From: Chengkuizengella sp. SCS-71B
GTDB lineage: Bacteria > Bacillota > Bacilli > Paenibacillales > KCTC-33759
DNA length: 64,000 bases
Direction: 5' to 3'
Assembly (NCBI RefSeq): GCF_040100845.1
Contig: NZ_JAZHSH010000001.1
Span: 2,712,501-2,776,500 of the forward strand
Positions 30,770-40,929 of this stretch are shown in pieces (positions within the stretch are counted from its first letter, which is position 1; each line of letters opens with the position of its first letter). A program made the translations under genes and the position numbers. The notes beneath the pieces are model-generated. The model saw only the letters and a program-made list of their open reading frames with translations. It did no database searches and was not told where the DNA came from.

Positions 30770-31795
30770 TTGAAACCATTCATACCGCAGCTTGTATATT
30801 TTGAACCAAACGCATTGGAATATCCATTCGGAAAACAACTGTTTGATAAGTTTAACGATATGGGGTTAGAAATAAGAAAAACAACTTCACATAATCAAGT
30901 GAGAAATATTCCTGGAGATAGTGAGTTAGAGAAATATCGCGTTGCTAAATCAACATTAGTTGTTGGAATTAGAAAAACGTTAAAGTTTGATTCCTCTAAA
31001 CCCTCAGCTGAATACGCCATTCCATTAGCTACTGGATGTATGGGACATTGTCACTATTGCTACTTACAAACCACACTTGGAAGCAAGCCTTATATTAGAA
31101 CTTATGTTAATCTAGAGGATATCTTTAATCAAGCACACAAGTATATCAGCGAACGAGAACCTGATATCACACGTTTTGAAGCGGCCTGTACGTCTGATAT
31201 AGTTGGTATTGATCACTTAACCCATTCCTTAAAAAAAACGATTGAATTTATCGGTAAAACCAACCTAGGCAGACTTAGATTCGTTACAAAATACCATCAT
31301 GTTGATCATTTACTAGATGCTGAACATAATGGTCATACACGTTTTCGATTTAGCATTAACTCTAAATATGTGATCAAAAACTTTGAAGCAGGCACTTCTC
31401 CTTTAGAGCACCGGATACAAGCTGCAAAAAAAGTAGCTCAGGCCAATTATCCTCTAGGATTTATTATTGCCCCAATTTATATTTATGAAAATTGGCAAGA
31501 AGAGTACATTGATTTACTAAAGAATTTGTCTGAAGCTTTGAACCCTATAAAAGTGCCTGATTTAACCTTTGAATTAATCCAACATCGTTTTACTAAACCT
31601 GCAAAAAGAGTTATTCAAGAGCGTTATCCGAATTCAAAACTAGAGATGAACGAAGAGGATAGAAAATATAAATGGGGAAGATACGGAATTGGAAAATATG
31701 TTTATCCTGATGATGAAGCAAATGCCATTAAAGAAATAATGCAACTAAATATAAAAAAATACTTCCCTCAAGCCAAAATTGATTATTTCACTTAA
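30770..31795 (+). CDS. splB: Spore photoproduct lyase
   Basis: 341 residues, the usual SplB length. The radical-SAM cluster is CMGHCHYC at residues 90, 94 and 97, and the hydrogen-donor cysteine is C140 in FEAACTSD. The enzyme reverses the spore photoproduct thymine dimer in DNA during germination. TTG start behind AGAGGA. No splA-like gene precedes it; a terminator follows at 31822. Its presence confirms an endospore former. Confidence 0.95.
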   Translation: MKPFIPQLVYFEPNALEYPFGKQLFDKFNDMGLEIRKTTSHNQVRNIPGDSELEKYRVAKSTLVVGIRKTLKFDSSKPSAEYAIPLATGCMGHCHYCYLQTTLGSKPYIRTYVNLEDIFNQAHKYISEREPDITRFEAACTSDIVGIDHLTHSLKKTIEFIGKTNLGRLRFVTKYHHVDHLLDAEHNGHTRFRFSINSKYVIKNFEAGTSPLEHRIQAAKKVAQANYPLGFIIAPIYIYENWQEEYIDLLKNLSEALNPIKVPDLTFELIQHRFTKPAKRVIQERYPNSKLEMNEEDRKYKWGRYGIGKYVYPDDEANAIKEIMQLNIKKYFPQAKIDYFT

Positions 31796-31821
31796 CTTAA
31801 AATAGGTTTGAAGAACTTAAA

Positions 31822-31867
31822 AAAACTCCCCTCTACCTACCTCTATGGATAGAAACAAGGGAGTTTT
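31822..31867. terminator. Terminator between splB and the tRNAs
   Basis: AAAACTCCC and GGGAGTTTT arms; serves splB on plus and the tRNA transcript on minus. Confidence 0.75.
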
Positions 31868-31870
31868 AAA

Positions 31871-31959
31871 TGGTGCCGAGGACCGGAGTCGAACCGGTAC
31901 GGTAGTCACCTACCGCAGGATTTTAAGTCCTGTGCGTCTGCCAATTCCGCCACCCCGGC
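31871..31959 (-). tRNA. tRNA-Leu(TAA)
   Basis: GCCGGGG/CCTCGGC acceptor, long class II variable arm (GGTAGGTGACTACC), anticodon loop CTTAAAA with anticodon TAA, encoded CCA. Last of three minus-strand tRNAs. Confidence 0.93.
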
Positions 31960-31969
31960 ACATTTTAAT

Positions 31970-32046
31970 TGGTGGGCCTTGAGGGACTCGAACCCCCGAC
32001 CAATCGGTTATGAGCCGATTGCTCTGACCAACTGAGCTAAAGGCCC
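31970..32046 (-). tRNA. tRNA with CAT anticodon, probably tRNA-Ile2
   Basis: GGGCCTT/AAGGCCC acceptor, GCTCAGTTGGTCAGAGC D arm, AATCGG-CTCATAA-CCGATT anticodon arm, encoded CCA. The body resembles the lysidine-modified Ile tRNA more than elongator Met, but sequence alone does not fully decide. Confidence 0.8.
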
Positions 32047-32051
32047 AAACT

Positions 32052-32128
<77 letters not shown>

Positions 32129-32233
32129 TTGCTAGCTTGTATAACAGCGACAAGAGTAATCATACACAATGCTAAAAACAAAGTCAAGGGTTTTTTTATA
32201 ATCTATGTTTTCACAATGTTTAGAAAATTTAAT

Positions 32234-32398
32234 TCAAATAATGTATCGCACACCATATCTGCCTTTTTGGGATCTAAAAACCTCAACTTCCATTGGATAT
32301 TCAAAGCCATATACCCACCAGTCTTCCTCCATTCTTTTAGCTAAACATCCAGCTTGAAATTTGGAATCGTACAATTTCACACAGTAAATCCATTTCAT
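32234..32398 (-). CDS. Small hypothetical protein
   Basis: 54 residues: MKWIYCVKLYDSKFQAGCLA, KRMEEDWWVYGFEYPMEVEV and RYGVRYII. ATG after GAGGTGAGGAT. Aromatic-rich, two cysteines, no known motif. Confidence 0.6.
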   Translation of the reverse strand: MKWIYCVKLYDSKFQAGCLAKRMEEDWWVYGFEYPMEVEVFRSQKGRYGVRYII

Positions 32399-32521
32399 AT
32401 CCTCACCTCATAAACTATATACGATAGTTTTAGATTAACCGTTTTTTGCACATTTAATAAAAAAATATTTAGTTGAATTGGATTTTACTTTTCATTGTTA
32501 TTCTAAATTGAGGATTTTAAA

Positions 32522-33040
32522 TTATGATTCGTCTTCCTGTTCTTCTTCATCACGGTATCGATGAGCAAGACGGCTCGATGCCGATGCGGCAATACTAGCC
32601 ACTAAATCATCTAAAAATGTATGGATACCATTGTTTCTTTTCGTATCTAATTTCTTTATAATTCCTATTTTATTTTTATCTAAATGTCCAAATGTTGTTA
32701 ATGCAATACTGCCATATGCATACACTGAACCAATAGCTAACGTTTCATCACAACCAAATAATCCCTCGTCTGTTTCAATAAGTGACTGCAGTGGTTCAGA
32801 TAACATCCCTTTTTCACATAAAACATCAATCTCGATCCCAACCAAAACGGCATGTTGAACTTCTCTTTTCTCTAATACAGCCTCTACACTTTCTATGCAA
32901 TCGTCCATATGCAAATCCTCATGATAAGCTGACTGCATCTCATATACAATAAAAGCAATATCCTCTATTTTTACTCCACGCTCATTCAGCTTTTCAAAAA
33001 CTGCAGTTCGAACTTCTTTACTGTGTACTTGTCTTTTCAT
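32522..33040 (-). CDS. Phosphatidylglycerophosphatase A-type protein
   Basis: 172 residues; matches the PgpA/YutG group (KIEDIAFIVYEMQSAYHEDL, YGSIALTTFGHLDKNKIG, THTFLDDLVA-type end GIHTFLDDLVASIAASASSR). YutG-like proteins dephosphorylate phosphatidylglycerophosphate in phospholipid synthesis. ATG after AGGGAGGGG. Acidic C-terminal tail. Confidence 0.85.
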   Translation of the reverse strand: MKRQVHSKEVRTAVFEKLNERGVKIEDIAFIVYEMQSAYHEDLHMDDCIESVEAVLEKREVQHAVLVGIEIDVLCEKGMLSEPLQSLIETDEGLFGCDETLAIGSVYAYGSIALTTFGHLDKNKIGIIKKLDTKRNNGIHTFLDDLVASIAASASSRLAHRYRDEEEQEDES

Positions 33041-33220
33041 TTCAAACCCCTCCCTTGAAAAGATTTATATATTATATCATATCTTCACAAAATATCCCTT
33101 ATTAAAATGGATAAAAACAGCTATAATAGAATTAGATAGAAATTAGATACGTTATCATATGCAGCGTGTTCATTTTTCTTGCAAAACTCCTGTACTCAAA
33201 TTAATAAGGAGGTATTTTTT

Positions 33221-33739
33221 ATGAATTTCGGAGTTGTAGTATTTCCAAGTAAGGAGATTCAAGATTTCTCTAACTCTCATCGTATGAGGTATGATCCACA
33301 TTATAAACTTTTACCTCCTCATATCACGATCAAAAAACTTGAATCATTTGATGAACAAAAAATGGATGAAATAGCAGCTCATCTTGAACATGTCACTTCA
33401 GATTTATCACCATTTGAAATCACATTTAATCGAGTATCCAACTTTTTTCCATTAAGTAATGTGATTTACCTTGCACTTGAGGAGACGAACAGAATAACAA
33501 ACTTATACAAAAGTATTAACACGGGAATATTACAAGAAGAACATCCTCAATATCCATTCACTCCTCATTTAACAATTGGGCAGAAACTAAATGAAGATGA
33601 GATGTTTGATATTTTTGCAAATTTAAAAAACCAAAATATTCACTTCCGTATGAAGGTGGATCGCATTCATTTACTTTATCAACTTGAGAACGAAGTATGG
33701 ACTGCATACCAAAGTTTTGTATTAAAAGAAACACATTAA
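33221..33739 (+). CDS. yjcG: 2H phosphoesterase family protein YjcG
   Basis: 172 residues from MNFGVVVFPSKEIQDFSNSH (ATG after AAGGAGGT). The two H-x-T/S motifs HITI and HLTI, about 80 residues apart, form the 2H phosphoesterase site (2'-5' RNA ligase-like fold). Length and ends agree with B. subtilis YjcG; physiological substrate unknown. Confidence 0.88.
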   Translation: MNFGVVVFPSKEIQDFSNSHRMRYDPHYKLLPPHITIKKLESFDEQKMDEIAAHLEHVTSDLSPFEITFNRVSNFFPLSNVIYLALEETNRITNLYKSINTGILQEEHPQYPFTPHLTIGQKLNEDEMFDIFANLKNQNIHFRMKVDRIHLLYQLENEVWTAYQSFVLKETH

Positions 33740-33767
33740 ATTCATAATACTTTGTCAAATAATCATT

Positions 33768-33812
33768 AAAATGCTTACTCCATGTGTGTGAAAACATGGA
33801 GTAAGCATTTTA
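33768..33812 (+). terminator. Terminator of yjcG
   Basis: AAAATGCTTACTCCATG and CATGGAGTAAGCATTTT arms followed by a T-rich tract. Confidence 0.85.
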
Positions 33813-33925
33813 TATTTTGAAATCTAATATAACGATATTATTCCCTGTGTTATTTTAGAAACTTTATAACAATTGCTTCGTATAAATAAAGGTTAATGTT
33901 AAATAGAAAAAGGGGAGAGTTTTTA

Positions 33926-34315
33926 TTGGGTTTTCCAGGTCAATCATTTAACATCATGTTTACAATTGTTCCGATATTAATAGGAATCACATTCATTTTT
34001 GTATTTGGAGGTATTATCTTCACAATCGTTAAAAGTGCTTCACAGTGGAATCATAATAATAAACAACCCATACTCACAGTGAATGCTAAAGTAGTTAGTA
34101 AAAGAGATAAAGTTAGCAGCAGAAGGAGTCATCATGATAATCATGTCTCTCATCATACTTCAACTACATATTATTCAACATTTGAAGTGGAAAGTGGTGA
34201 TCGTATGGAACTGCAAATGAGTGGTGAACAATACGGGATTTTAGTTGAAGGAGACCTAGGTAAATTAACTTTTCAGGGGTCTCGTTACAAGGGATTTGAA
34301 AGAATTGTAAAATAA
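33926..34315 (+). CDS. DUF2500 membrane protein
   Basis: 129 residues from the TTG after AGGGGAGAG: one membrane segment (MFTIVPILIGITFIFVFGGI), then VNAKVVSKRDKVSSRR, a His/Ser-rich patch, and STTYYSTFEVESGDRMELQM to QYGILVEGDLGKLTFQGSRY, typical of DUF2500. Function unknown. Confidence 0.8.
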   Translation: MGFPGQSFNIMFTIVPILIGITFIFVFGGIIFTIVKSASQWNHNNKQPILTVNAKVVSKRDKVSSRRSHHDNHVSHHTSTTYYSTFEVESGDRMELQMSGEQYGILVEGDLGKLTFQGSRYKGFERIVK

Positions 34316-34324
34316 CTACTAAAT

Positions 34325-34356
34325 AAACCTCCTGCCATTACCAATGGTGGAGGTTT
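34325..34356. terminator. Bidirectional terminator
   Basis: AAACCTCCTGCCATT and AATGGTGGAGGTTT arms between the convergent DUF2500 and MarR-type genes. Confidence 0.85.
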
Positions 34357-34381
34357 GTTTTAAATTTAAAGTGCTGACAAC

Positions 34382-34822
34382 TTAAGACTCAGCTGCTTCC
34401 AGGATTTTACTTAATAAATCACGATTTTCATCTAGTTTTTTTTGAAATTCTTTTGGAGAAAGTCCAATTTTCTCAGCCAAACACACTGGTATTTTCTCTG
34501 CTTTTTCTCTCAAATCCAATCCTTTTTTTGTCAAACTGACCAGCACTTTTCGTTCATCATCTCTAGAACGCTCACGTTTGACAATATTAGCCTCTTCCAT
34601 TCTCTTTAACAGCGGAGTTAAAGTTCCTGAGTCTAATAATAGATGTTCCCCTAGCTGTTTTACTGTCAGTTCGTTTTGTTCCCATAAAACAAGCAATACT
34701 AAATATTGAGGGTATGTTACATCCATATCCTTTAAAAATAAATTATATAATTTTGTAAATTCCTTAGACAATGCATAAATAGAAAAACATAATTGATTTT
34801 CTATCTTTAATTGTTCATCCAT
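34382..34822 (-). CDS. MarR-family regulator, OhrR type
   Basis: 146 residues. The N-terminal NQLCFSIYALSKEFTKLYN carries the Cys that OhrR uses to sense organic peroxides; TYPQYLVLLVLWEQNELTVK and the LLLDSGTLTPLLKRMEEANI recognition helix also match OhrR. It lies divergent from the LLM oxidoreductase with a palindrome between them (34943-34970), so it probably represses that gene and itself. The usual partner ohr is not present here. Confidence 0.85.
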   Translation of the reverse strand: MDEQLKIENQLCFSIYALSKEFTKLYNLFLKDMDVTYPQYLVLLVLWEQNELTVKQLGEHLLLDSGTLTPLLKRMEEANIVKRERSRDDERKVLVSLTKKGLDLREKAEKIPVCLAEKIGLSPKEFQKKLDENRDLLSKILEAAES

Positions 34823-34942
34823 CAATATTCACCTACCTGCTTCTGCTATCAATGAAATCATATCGTGACTAAGTTCAATTGTAAACCTTGAAAATCTGGT
34901 ATTGAACAAATTAATTACTTTGACAGCGAACAAATCCTATGT

Positions 34943-34970
34943 TAAATTTTAATTGCGCACAATTTAATTA
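34943..34970. promoter_or_regulatory. OhrR-type operator palindrome
   Basis: TAAATTTTAATTG-CGCA-CAATTTAATTA: arms AATTG and CAATT with AT-rich extensions, close in form to the known OhrR operator built on ACAATTAAATTGT. It is in the intergenic region between the regulator and the flavin oxidoreductase. Confidence 0.7.
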
Positions 34971-35042
34971 TACAAAATTCATATAACAAAATCTAGTCTA
35001 TTCTCTAATTGAACCACTAAACAGTAGAAAAGAGGAGTAAAC

Positions 35043-36047
35043 ATGATAAAATTAAGTGTTCTGGATCAATCCCCAGTTTCTGAGGGAAGCAATCCACAAG
35101 AAGCCCTTAAAAACACTGTAAGATTAGCTCAACAAACAGAAAAATTAGGTTATCATCGTTTTTGGGTAGCGGAACACCATCATACAGAAGCATTAGCAGG
35201 TTCATCTCCAGAAATATTAATTGCACACTTAGCCGCAAACACTTCAAAAATAAAAGTAGGTTCAGGTGGGGTCATGTTACCTCATTATAGCTCTTACAAA
35301 GTGGCTGAGAATTTTCAATTATTAGAATCACTTTATCCAAATCGCATCGATTTAGGTGTAGGTCGGGCTCCAGGTGGCATGCCATTATCAACAATTGCTT
35401 TACAAGAGGGTAAAAAAAGAACCGTTCATCAATTTCCTGAGCAAATTGATGATTTATTAGCTTACATTCATAATGATTTAGATGAAAAGCATCAATTAGC
35501 TGGTTTAAAAGCAACACCCCTAAGTCCAACAGCATCAGAACTTTGGATGTTAGGCTCTAGTGGTGATAGTGCAGCTTTAGCAGCAAATAAAGGGTTGCCA
35601 TATACATTTGCACATTTTATCAATGGACAAGGTGGAGCACAGTATGTAGATCATTATAAACACAATTTTAAGCCGTCCAAATATCTAAATAAACCAAAAA
35701 GCATTGTAGCTATTTTTGTAATTTGTGCAGAAAGTGATGCAAAAGCAGAACGAATTGCAAAAAGCTTAGATTTATCCTTATTATTAATTGAAAAGGGTGG
35801 CCAAACGAGAAAGGGAATTCCGAGTGTAGAAACTGCAGAATCATATCCTTATAGTGAATTTGATTTAGAAAGAATCCGTCAAAATAGAAACCGGATGATT
35901 GTGGGTTCACAAGAATCAGTAACTCATCAACTACTTCAATTGAGAGATCAATATGGTACAGATGAATTAATGATAGTTACCATAACTCATGACTTTGAAG
36001 ATAAACTGCGATCCTATGCATTACTTGCAGAAGCATTTAGATTATAA
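35043..36047 (+). CDS. LLM-class flavin-dependent oxidoreductase
   Basis: 334 residues of the luciferase-like monooxygenase fold (KLSVLDQSPVSEGSNPQEAL, YHRFWVAEHHHTEALAGSSP, PNRIDLGVGRAPGG). Members such as B. subtilis YceB use reduced FMN; the substrate is unknown. ATG after AGAGGAGTAAAC. Likely controlled by the divergent OhrR-type protein, implying a role in handling peroxide-damaged or electrophilic compounds. Confidence 0.85.
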   Translation: MIKLSVLDQSPVSEGSNPQEALKNTVRLAQQTEKLGYHRFWVAEHHHTEALAGSSPEILIAHLAANTSKIKVGSGGVMLPHYSSYKVAENFQLLESLYPNRIDLGVGRAPGGMPLSTIALQEGKKRTVHQFPEQIDDLLAYIHNDLDEKHQLAGLKATPLSPTASELWMLGSSGDSAALAANKGLPYTFAHFINGQGGAQYVDHYKHNFKPSKYLNKPKSIVAIFVICAESDAKAERIAKSLDLSLLLIEKGGQTRKGIPSVETAESYPYSEFDLERIRQNRNRMIVGSQESVTHQLLQLRDQYGTDELMIVTITHDFEDKLRSYALLAEAFRL

Positions 36048-36087
36048 ATAGGGTATCTTAAAGCTAAAAATCATAGGAAAAATTGAA

Positions 36088-36140
36088 AGGTAGTTTTTGT
36101 TGAAACTTAGAATTGGGAATTTTATAAATTCTTAAGTTAT
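36088..36140 (+). repeat. 53-bp direct repeat, copy 3' of pyr operon
   Basis: AGGTAGTTTTTGTTGAAACT followed by TAGAATT and TTTTATAAATTCTTAA; the same sequence with a few changes is at 44986-45038 upstream of pyrR, in the same orientation. Confidence 0.75.
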
Positions 36141-36145
36141 TAAAC

Positions 36146-36180
36146 AACGGCATGCCATTATCTGATCCATGCATGCCGTT
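36146..36180. terminator. Terminator between LLM gene and pyrE
   Basis: AACGGCATGC and GCATGCCGTT arms; serves convergent transcripts. T-runs are short on both sides. Confidence 0.7.
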
Positions 36181-36209
36181 TCTACTAAGCTTATACTAAA
36201 AAACTCTCT

Positions 36210-36848
36210 TTAGTTTACCATATACTGATCAGGATTGTGGAGCCAAGATTGAAGTAATTCTAAGTCTTTACTATCTACTATACCCATGTCTGAAGCAATT
36301 TGAATGAGTGCAGTATAGTTTGACAAGGTATGCAATTGGATATTTTCTTCAACAAAAGCGCTCAATGCCTTTTCAAATTCATAAGTAAATATGGCTACAA
36401 CCGCCTGCACATGTCCCCCTGCTTCTTCTACTGCTTTTGCCGCTCTTAATGAACTTCCGCCTGTAGAAATTAAATCTTCAATCACTACTACTTTTTGATC
36501 AGGTTTTAAGAGACCTTCAATCTGATTTTTCTTTCCATGTCCTTTAGCTTTATCACGTATATAAATCATTGGTAACCCTAACTTATCAGCTACCCAAGCC
36601 GCATGAGGTATACCTGCTGTTGATGTGCCTGCAATAACTTCTACATCTGAATATTTCTCTTTAATGATTTGCACAAACCCTTCAGCAATGATATTTCTGA
36701 TGTGAGGATAAGACATCGTTAGACGGTTATCACAATAAATAGGTGACAACAAACCTGAAGACCATGTAAAAGGCTCTTTCGGTTGGAGGTTCACTGCACC
36801 AATGTCCAATAGAGATTGTGCGATTTGATTTGATAGCTGAGAATTCAT
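36210..36848 (-). CDS. pyrE: Orotate phosphoribosyltransferase
   Basis: 212 residues. PRPP-binding motif VVIEDLISTGGSSLRAAKAV, flexible-loop KAKGHGKKNQIEG and N-terminal PFTWSSGLLSPIYCDNR are typical. Converts orotate and PRPP to OMP. Last gene of the operon, 3 bases after pyrF. Confidence 0.96.
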   Translation of the reverse strand: MNSQLSNQIAQSLLDIGAVNLQPKEPFTWSSGLLSPIYCDNRLTMSYPHIRNIIAEGFVQIIKEKYSDVEVIAGTSTAGIPHAAWVADKLGLPMIYIRDKAKGHGKKNQIEGLLKPDQKVVVIEDLISTGGSSLRAAKAVEEAGGHVQAVVAIFTYEFEKALSAFVEENIQLHTLSNYTALIQIASDMGIVDSKDLELLQSWLHNPDQYMVN

Positions 36849-36851
36849 AAA

Positions 36852-37574
36852 TTATTTCAACTCCTCTATAATATTTTCCATTGATTTACGTGGATCATCT
36901 GAAGCCGTAATCGGTCTTCCAATTACAATGTAATCTGTACCTTGATCAAATGCTTCCTTTGGTGTCATGACCCTGGATTGATCTCCCATATTTGAGCCTA
37001 TTGGACGAATACCTGGGGTCACTGTTACAAAACCTTCTCCGTTTTGTTCTTTTATGTTCGTTACTTCTAAAGGAGATGCTACGACTCCATCTAAACCTGC
37101 GTTCTTTGCTAATTTAGCATATTGCAATACCGAGTCTTCAACTGTTCCAGAGATCCCTATCTCATCGTTTAAGGTGGTTACATTTGTACTCGTGAGTTGT
37201 GTAACTCCAATCACTATAGGTTTAGGAATAGATGGATTTACAGCTTGATCCACTCCTTCAAGCGCACTTTCCATCATTGTTATGCCACCTGCAACATGAA
37301 CATTAAACATATCCACACCAAGTCTAGCGATGCTAGCTGCTCCGCCCTTCACTGTATTCGGTATATCATGCATTTTCAAATCTAAAAAAACTTTATAACC
37401 CTGCTCTTTTAATTTCAAAACAAAGGATGGACCAGCAGCATAAAACAGTTGCATACCTACCTTCATGTAACAAGGAATACCTTTTAATTGATTTAATAGC
37501 GATTCTGCTTCATCAGCTGAAGGATAATCCAGAGCTACGATAATTCTGCCTATGAAATCTTCTCTTTTCCCCAA
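36852..37574 (-). CDS. pyrF: Orotidine 5'-phosphate decarboxylase
   Basis: 240 residues from the TTG 37574, which follows AGAGGGG; upstream codons overlap that site. RIIVALDYPSADEA start, catalytic VFLDLKMHDIPNTV (Lys-Asp-x-x-x-Asp set completed across the dimer) and phosphate site YIVIGRPITASDDP. Makes UMP. 91 bases separate it from carB with no pyrK-pyrD in between. Confidence 0.96.
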   Translation of the reverse strand: MGKREDFIGRIIVALDYPSADEAESLLNQLKGIPCYMKVGMQLFYAAGPSFVLKLKEQGYKVFLDLKMHDIPNTVKGGAASIARLGVDMFNVHVAGGITMMESALEGVDQAVNPSIPKPIVIGVTQLTSTNVTTLNDEIGISGTVEDSVLQYAKLAKNAGLDGVVASPLEVTNIKEQNGEGFVTVTPGIRPIGSNMGDQSRVMTPKEAFDQGTDYIVIGRPITASDDPRKSMENIIEELK

Positions 37575-37665
37575 ATCATCAACCCCTCTTTTCAAAAAAA
37601 GATATGAACTATGAAAACCATAAAATTCAAGTGAGAGTAGTTAATACCCTCACTATTAAATTGTT

Positions 37666-40600
37666 TTAGTTTACACCTGCAAGTCCAATTCTTAACTTTT
37701 TAACTTCAGATATATCCTCACCCATGACAGGCATCGGAGTCGATGCGTAGTTAATCGTTTGTAACATTGTAAGAAGGGCACGCACTGTATCAAGTGAAGT
37801 TAAACAAACCACACCATTCTCTACAGCTTCTCTACGAATCCTAAATCCGTCTCGCTCAGGAGTTTTTCCTTTTGTTAATGTATTAATTACAAATTGCGCT
37901 TCGCCGTTTCTAATTAGATCTACGATATTAGGTGAACCTTCTTTTAACTTATTGACCTGTTGAACTGTCATACCAGTATCCTCTAATGTTTGAGAAGTTC
38001 CTCCAGTAGCTATAATTTTGTAACCAAGATTGTAGAAACCTTTGATTAATTCTGTAGCTTCTTCTTTATCTTTATCTGCAACGGTAACGATAATGGACCC
38101 TGATTGAGGAATTTTCATCCCTGACCCAATTAACCCTTTGTAAAGTGCCTTAGCATAATGTACATCTCTGCCCATAACTTCTCCTGTTGATTTCATTTCA
38201 GGCCCAAGAGAAGTGTCCACACGACGTAGTTTAGCAAATGAAAATACAGGTACTTTTACTGATACATAATCATCTTCAGGCCACAACCCACTCTCATATC
38301 CTAAATCGGATAATTTCTGACCTAAAATCACTTTTGTCGCAACATTGGCCATTGGAATATTCGTCACCTTACTAAGGAAAGGGACTGTTCTTGAAGAACG
38401 AGGATTCACTTCAATCACATATACCTTCTCTTTGTATATGACAAATTGAATATTTACTAACCCAATCACTTGTAGCTCTCTTGCAATTTTTGTTGTAATT
38501 TCAACAATTTGTTCTTTAACCTCTTCAGAGACGGACTGAGGAGGATATACAGCAATGGAGTCTCCTGAATGAACTCCTGCTCTTTCAACATGTTCCATAA
38601 TACCTGGGATCACTACAGTTTCTTTATCACAGATCGCATCTACCTCTACTTCTTTTCCTAACATGTACCGATCAATTAACACAGGGTGATCTGGATTGAT
38701 TTTTACAGCTTTCTCCATATAATTCAGCAATTCATCATCAGAATATACAATTTCCATCGCTCTTCCACCTAGAACGTAAGATGGACGGACTAAAACAGGA
38801 TACCCTAATCCTGAAGCCGTTTGAACTGCTTGATCTACTGTAGTCACTGTACTACCTTGAGGCTGGGCAATCTCTAATCTTCTTAAAAGAGCTTCAAACT
38901 CTTTCCGATCTTCTGCAGCATCAATATTATCTATGCTGGTCCCAATAATGTTTACGCCTGCTTTAGATAGAGGCTCAGCTAAATTAATTGCAGTCTGCCC
39001 TCCAAATTGGACTATAACTCCAATAGGTTGTACCTGTTCAATAATGTTCATCACATCTTCAAAAAATAAAGGTTCAAAATAAAGTTGATCCGACGTACTA
39101 AAGTCTGTGGAAACTGTTTCAGGATTGTTGTTTATAATAACCGCTTCGTACCCAGCATCTTGGATTGCCCAAACTGCATGTACGGTTGAATAGTCAAATT
39201 CAATCCCTTGACCGATACGAATTGGCCCAGAACCTAATACAATGACTTTCTCTTTAGTGGATTGAATTGCTTCGTTCTCGGTTTCATAAGTAGAATAATA
39301 GTAAGGTGTTGTAGCTTCAAACTCAGCAGCGCAAGTATCAACCATTTTGTAAACTGGTCTAATATCAAATTGTGTTCGAAGCGAACGTATCTCTTTTTCT
39401 TCTGTAAATGAAAAACTTGGATCGGAGGATCTGCGTAGTTCTGCAATTGCTCGATCTGTAAATCCTTTTCTTTTTGCTTCTAACAACAAATCTTCCGTTA
39501 ATTCTACATTCATTAATTTTTTTTCAAATTGAATCAATTTTTCAATTTTATTTAAAAACCACCAATCAATCTTTGTAAGGTCTTGAATTTGCTGTAAAGT
39601 ATAACCTCTACGATAAGCTTCAGCTATTATAAACAAACGTTCATCATCTGGTGTTTGTAAACGGTTGTTAAGAACGGAATCATCTAATTCCTCCAGTTCT
39701 TTTATAAATAAACGATGTACATCAATTTCCAATGAACGAATAGCTTTATGAATAGACTCTTCAAAAGTACGCCCAATAGCCATAACCTCTCCTGTAGCTT
39801 TCATTTGTGTACCTAATTTTCTGTTGGCACTTATGAATTTATCAAATGGCCAGCGAGGAATTTTGCTTACGATATAATCAAGTGTTGGTTCAAAACAAGC
39901 ATAAGTTTGACCCGTTACAGGATTTTCAAGCTCATCTAATGTATAACCGACTGCGATTTTTGCTGCCATTTTTGCGATGGGATAACCTGTAGCTTTTGAG
40001 GCAAGGGCAGACGAACGACTTACTCTTGGATTCACTTCAATCACGTAATATTGAAAACTAAACGGATCTAACGCAAGCTGAACGTTACAGCCGCCTTCAA
40101 TATCTAAAGCACGAATGATTTTTAATGAAGCTGAGCGAAGCATTTGATATTCACGGTCCGATAAGGTTTGACTAGGTGCCACTACAATGCTATCACCAGT
40201 GTGTACACCAACTGGATCAAAATTTTCCATGTTACAAACGACAATACAGTTATCGTTCGCATCACGCATCACTTCGTACTCTATTTCCTTCATGCCTGCG
40301 ATGCTCATTTCAATTAAACATTGACCAATTGGACTATAACGTATACCTGCTGCTACGATTTCTCTTAAATCTTCCTCTGAATCAGCGATTCCTCCACCAG
40401 TACCACCCAATGTATAAGCTGGTCTAATAATAATCGGATATCCAACTTGATTTGCAAAATCTACGGCTTCTTGTACAGTTGTAACAATGACACTTTCAGG
40501 AACTGGTTGTTCTAGTTCACGCATAAGTTCTCTAAATAAATCTCGATCCTCAGCCTTTTCTATAGAAGATAATTGCGTACCTAGAAGCTGAACATTTTCT

Positions 40601-40929
40601 TCTTCAAGAACACCTCTTTTGGCTAATTCAACAGCCATATTTAAACCCGTTTGCCCTCCTAAAGTTGGTAATAATCCATCTGGTTGTTCCTTGCGAATAA
40701 CCTGAGTAACAAATTCGGGTGTAATCGGTTCAATATATACCTTATCCGCCATATTGGTATCTGTCATAATCGTAGCTGGATTACTATTAATAAGAACTAC
40801 TTCATACCCTTCTTCTTTTAAAGCTTGACATGCTTGTGTTCCTGCATAATCAAATTCTGCAGCCTGTCCAATGACGATAGGCCCTGAACCTATAACCAAT
40901 ATTTTTTTCAATGAAGTATTTTTAGGCAT
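37666..40929 (-). CDS. carB: Carbamoyl phosphate synthase large subunit
   Basis: 1087 residues from [20 protein letters not shown]. Two homologous ATP-grasp halves: [22 protein letters not shown] in the first, [12 protein letters not shown] and [12 protein letters not shown] in the second, then the C-terminal MGS-like regulatory domain ([19 protein letters not shown]). It joins bicarbonate, ammonia and 2 ATP. ATG overlaps the carA stop by 8 bases, indicating translational coupling. Residues 1-400 bind the first ATP. Confidence 0.97.
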   Translation of the reverse strand: MPKNTSLKKILVIGSGPIVIGQAAEFDYAGTQACQALKEEGYEVVLINSNPATIMTDTNMADKVYIEPITPEFVTQVIRKEQPDGLLPTLGGQTGLNMAVELAKRGVLEEENVQLLGTQLSSIEKAEDRDLFRELMRELEQPVPESVIVTTVQEAVDFANQVGYPIIIRPAYTLGGTGGGIADSEEDLREIVAAGIRYSPIGQCLIEMSIAGMKEIEYEVMRDANDNCIVVCNMENFDPVGVHTGDSIVVAPSQTLSDREYQMLRSASLKIIRALDIEGGCNVQLALDPFSFQYYVIEVNPRVSRSSALASKATGYPIAKMAAKIAVGYTLDELENPVTGQTYACFEPTLDYIVSKIPRWPFDKFISANRKLGTQMKATGEVMAIGRTFEESIHKAIRSLEIDVHRLFIKELEELDDSVLNNRLQTPDDERLFIIAEAYRRGYTLQQIQDLTKIDWWFLNKIEKLIQFEKKLMNVELTEDLLLEAKRKGFTDRAIAELRRSSDPSFSFTEEKEIRSLRTQFDIRPVYKMVDTCAAEFEATTPYYYSTYETENEAIQSTKEKVIVLGSGPIRIGQGIEFDYSTVHAVWAIQDAGYEAVIINNNPETVSTDFSTSDQLYFEPLFFEDVMNIIEQVQPIGVIVQFGGQTAINLAEPLSKAGVNIIGTSIDNIDAAEDRKEFEALLRRLEIAQPQGSTVTTVDQAVQTASGLGYPVLVRPSYVLGGRAMEIVYSDDELLNYMEKAVKINPDHPVLIDRYMLGKEVEVDAICDKETVVIPGIMEHVERAGVHSGDSIAVYPPQSVSEEVKEQIVEITTKIARELQVIGLVNIQFVIYKEKVYVIEVNPRSSRTVPFLSKVTNIPMANVATKVILGQKLSDLGYESGLWPEDDYVSVKVPVFSFAKLRRVDTSLGPEMKSTGEVMGRDVHYAKALYKGLIGSGMKIPQSGSIIVTVADKDKEEATELIKGFYNLGYKIIATGGTSQTLEDTGMTVQQVNKLKEGSPNIVDLIRNGEAQFVINTLTKGKTPERDGFRIRREAVENGVVCLTSLDTVRALLTMLQTINYASTPMPVMGEDISEVKKLRIGLAGVN

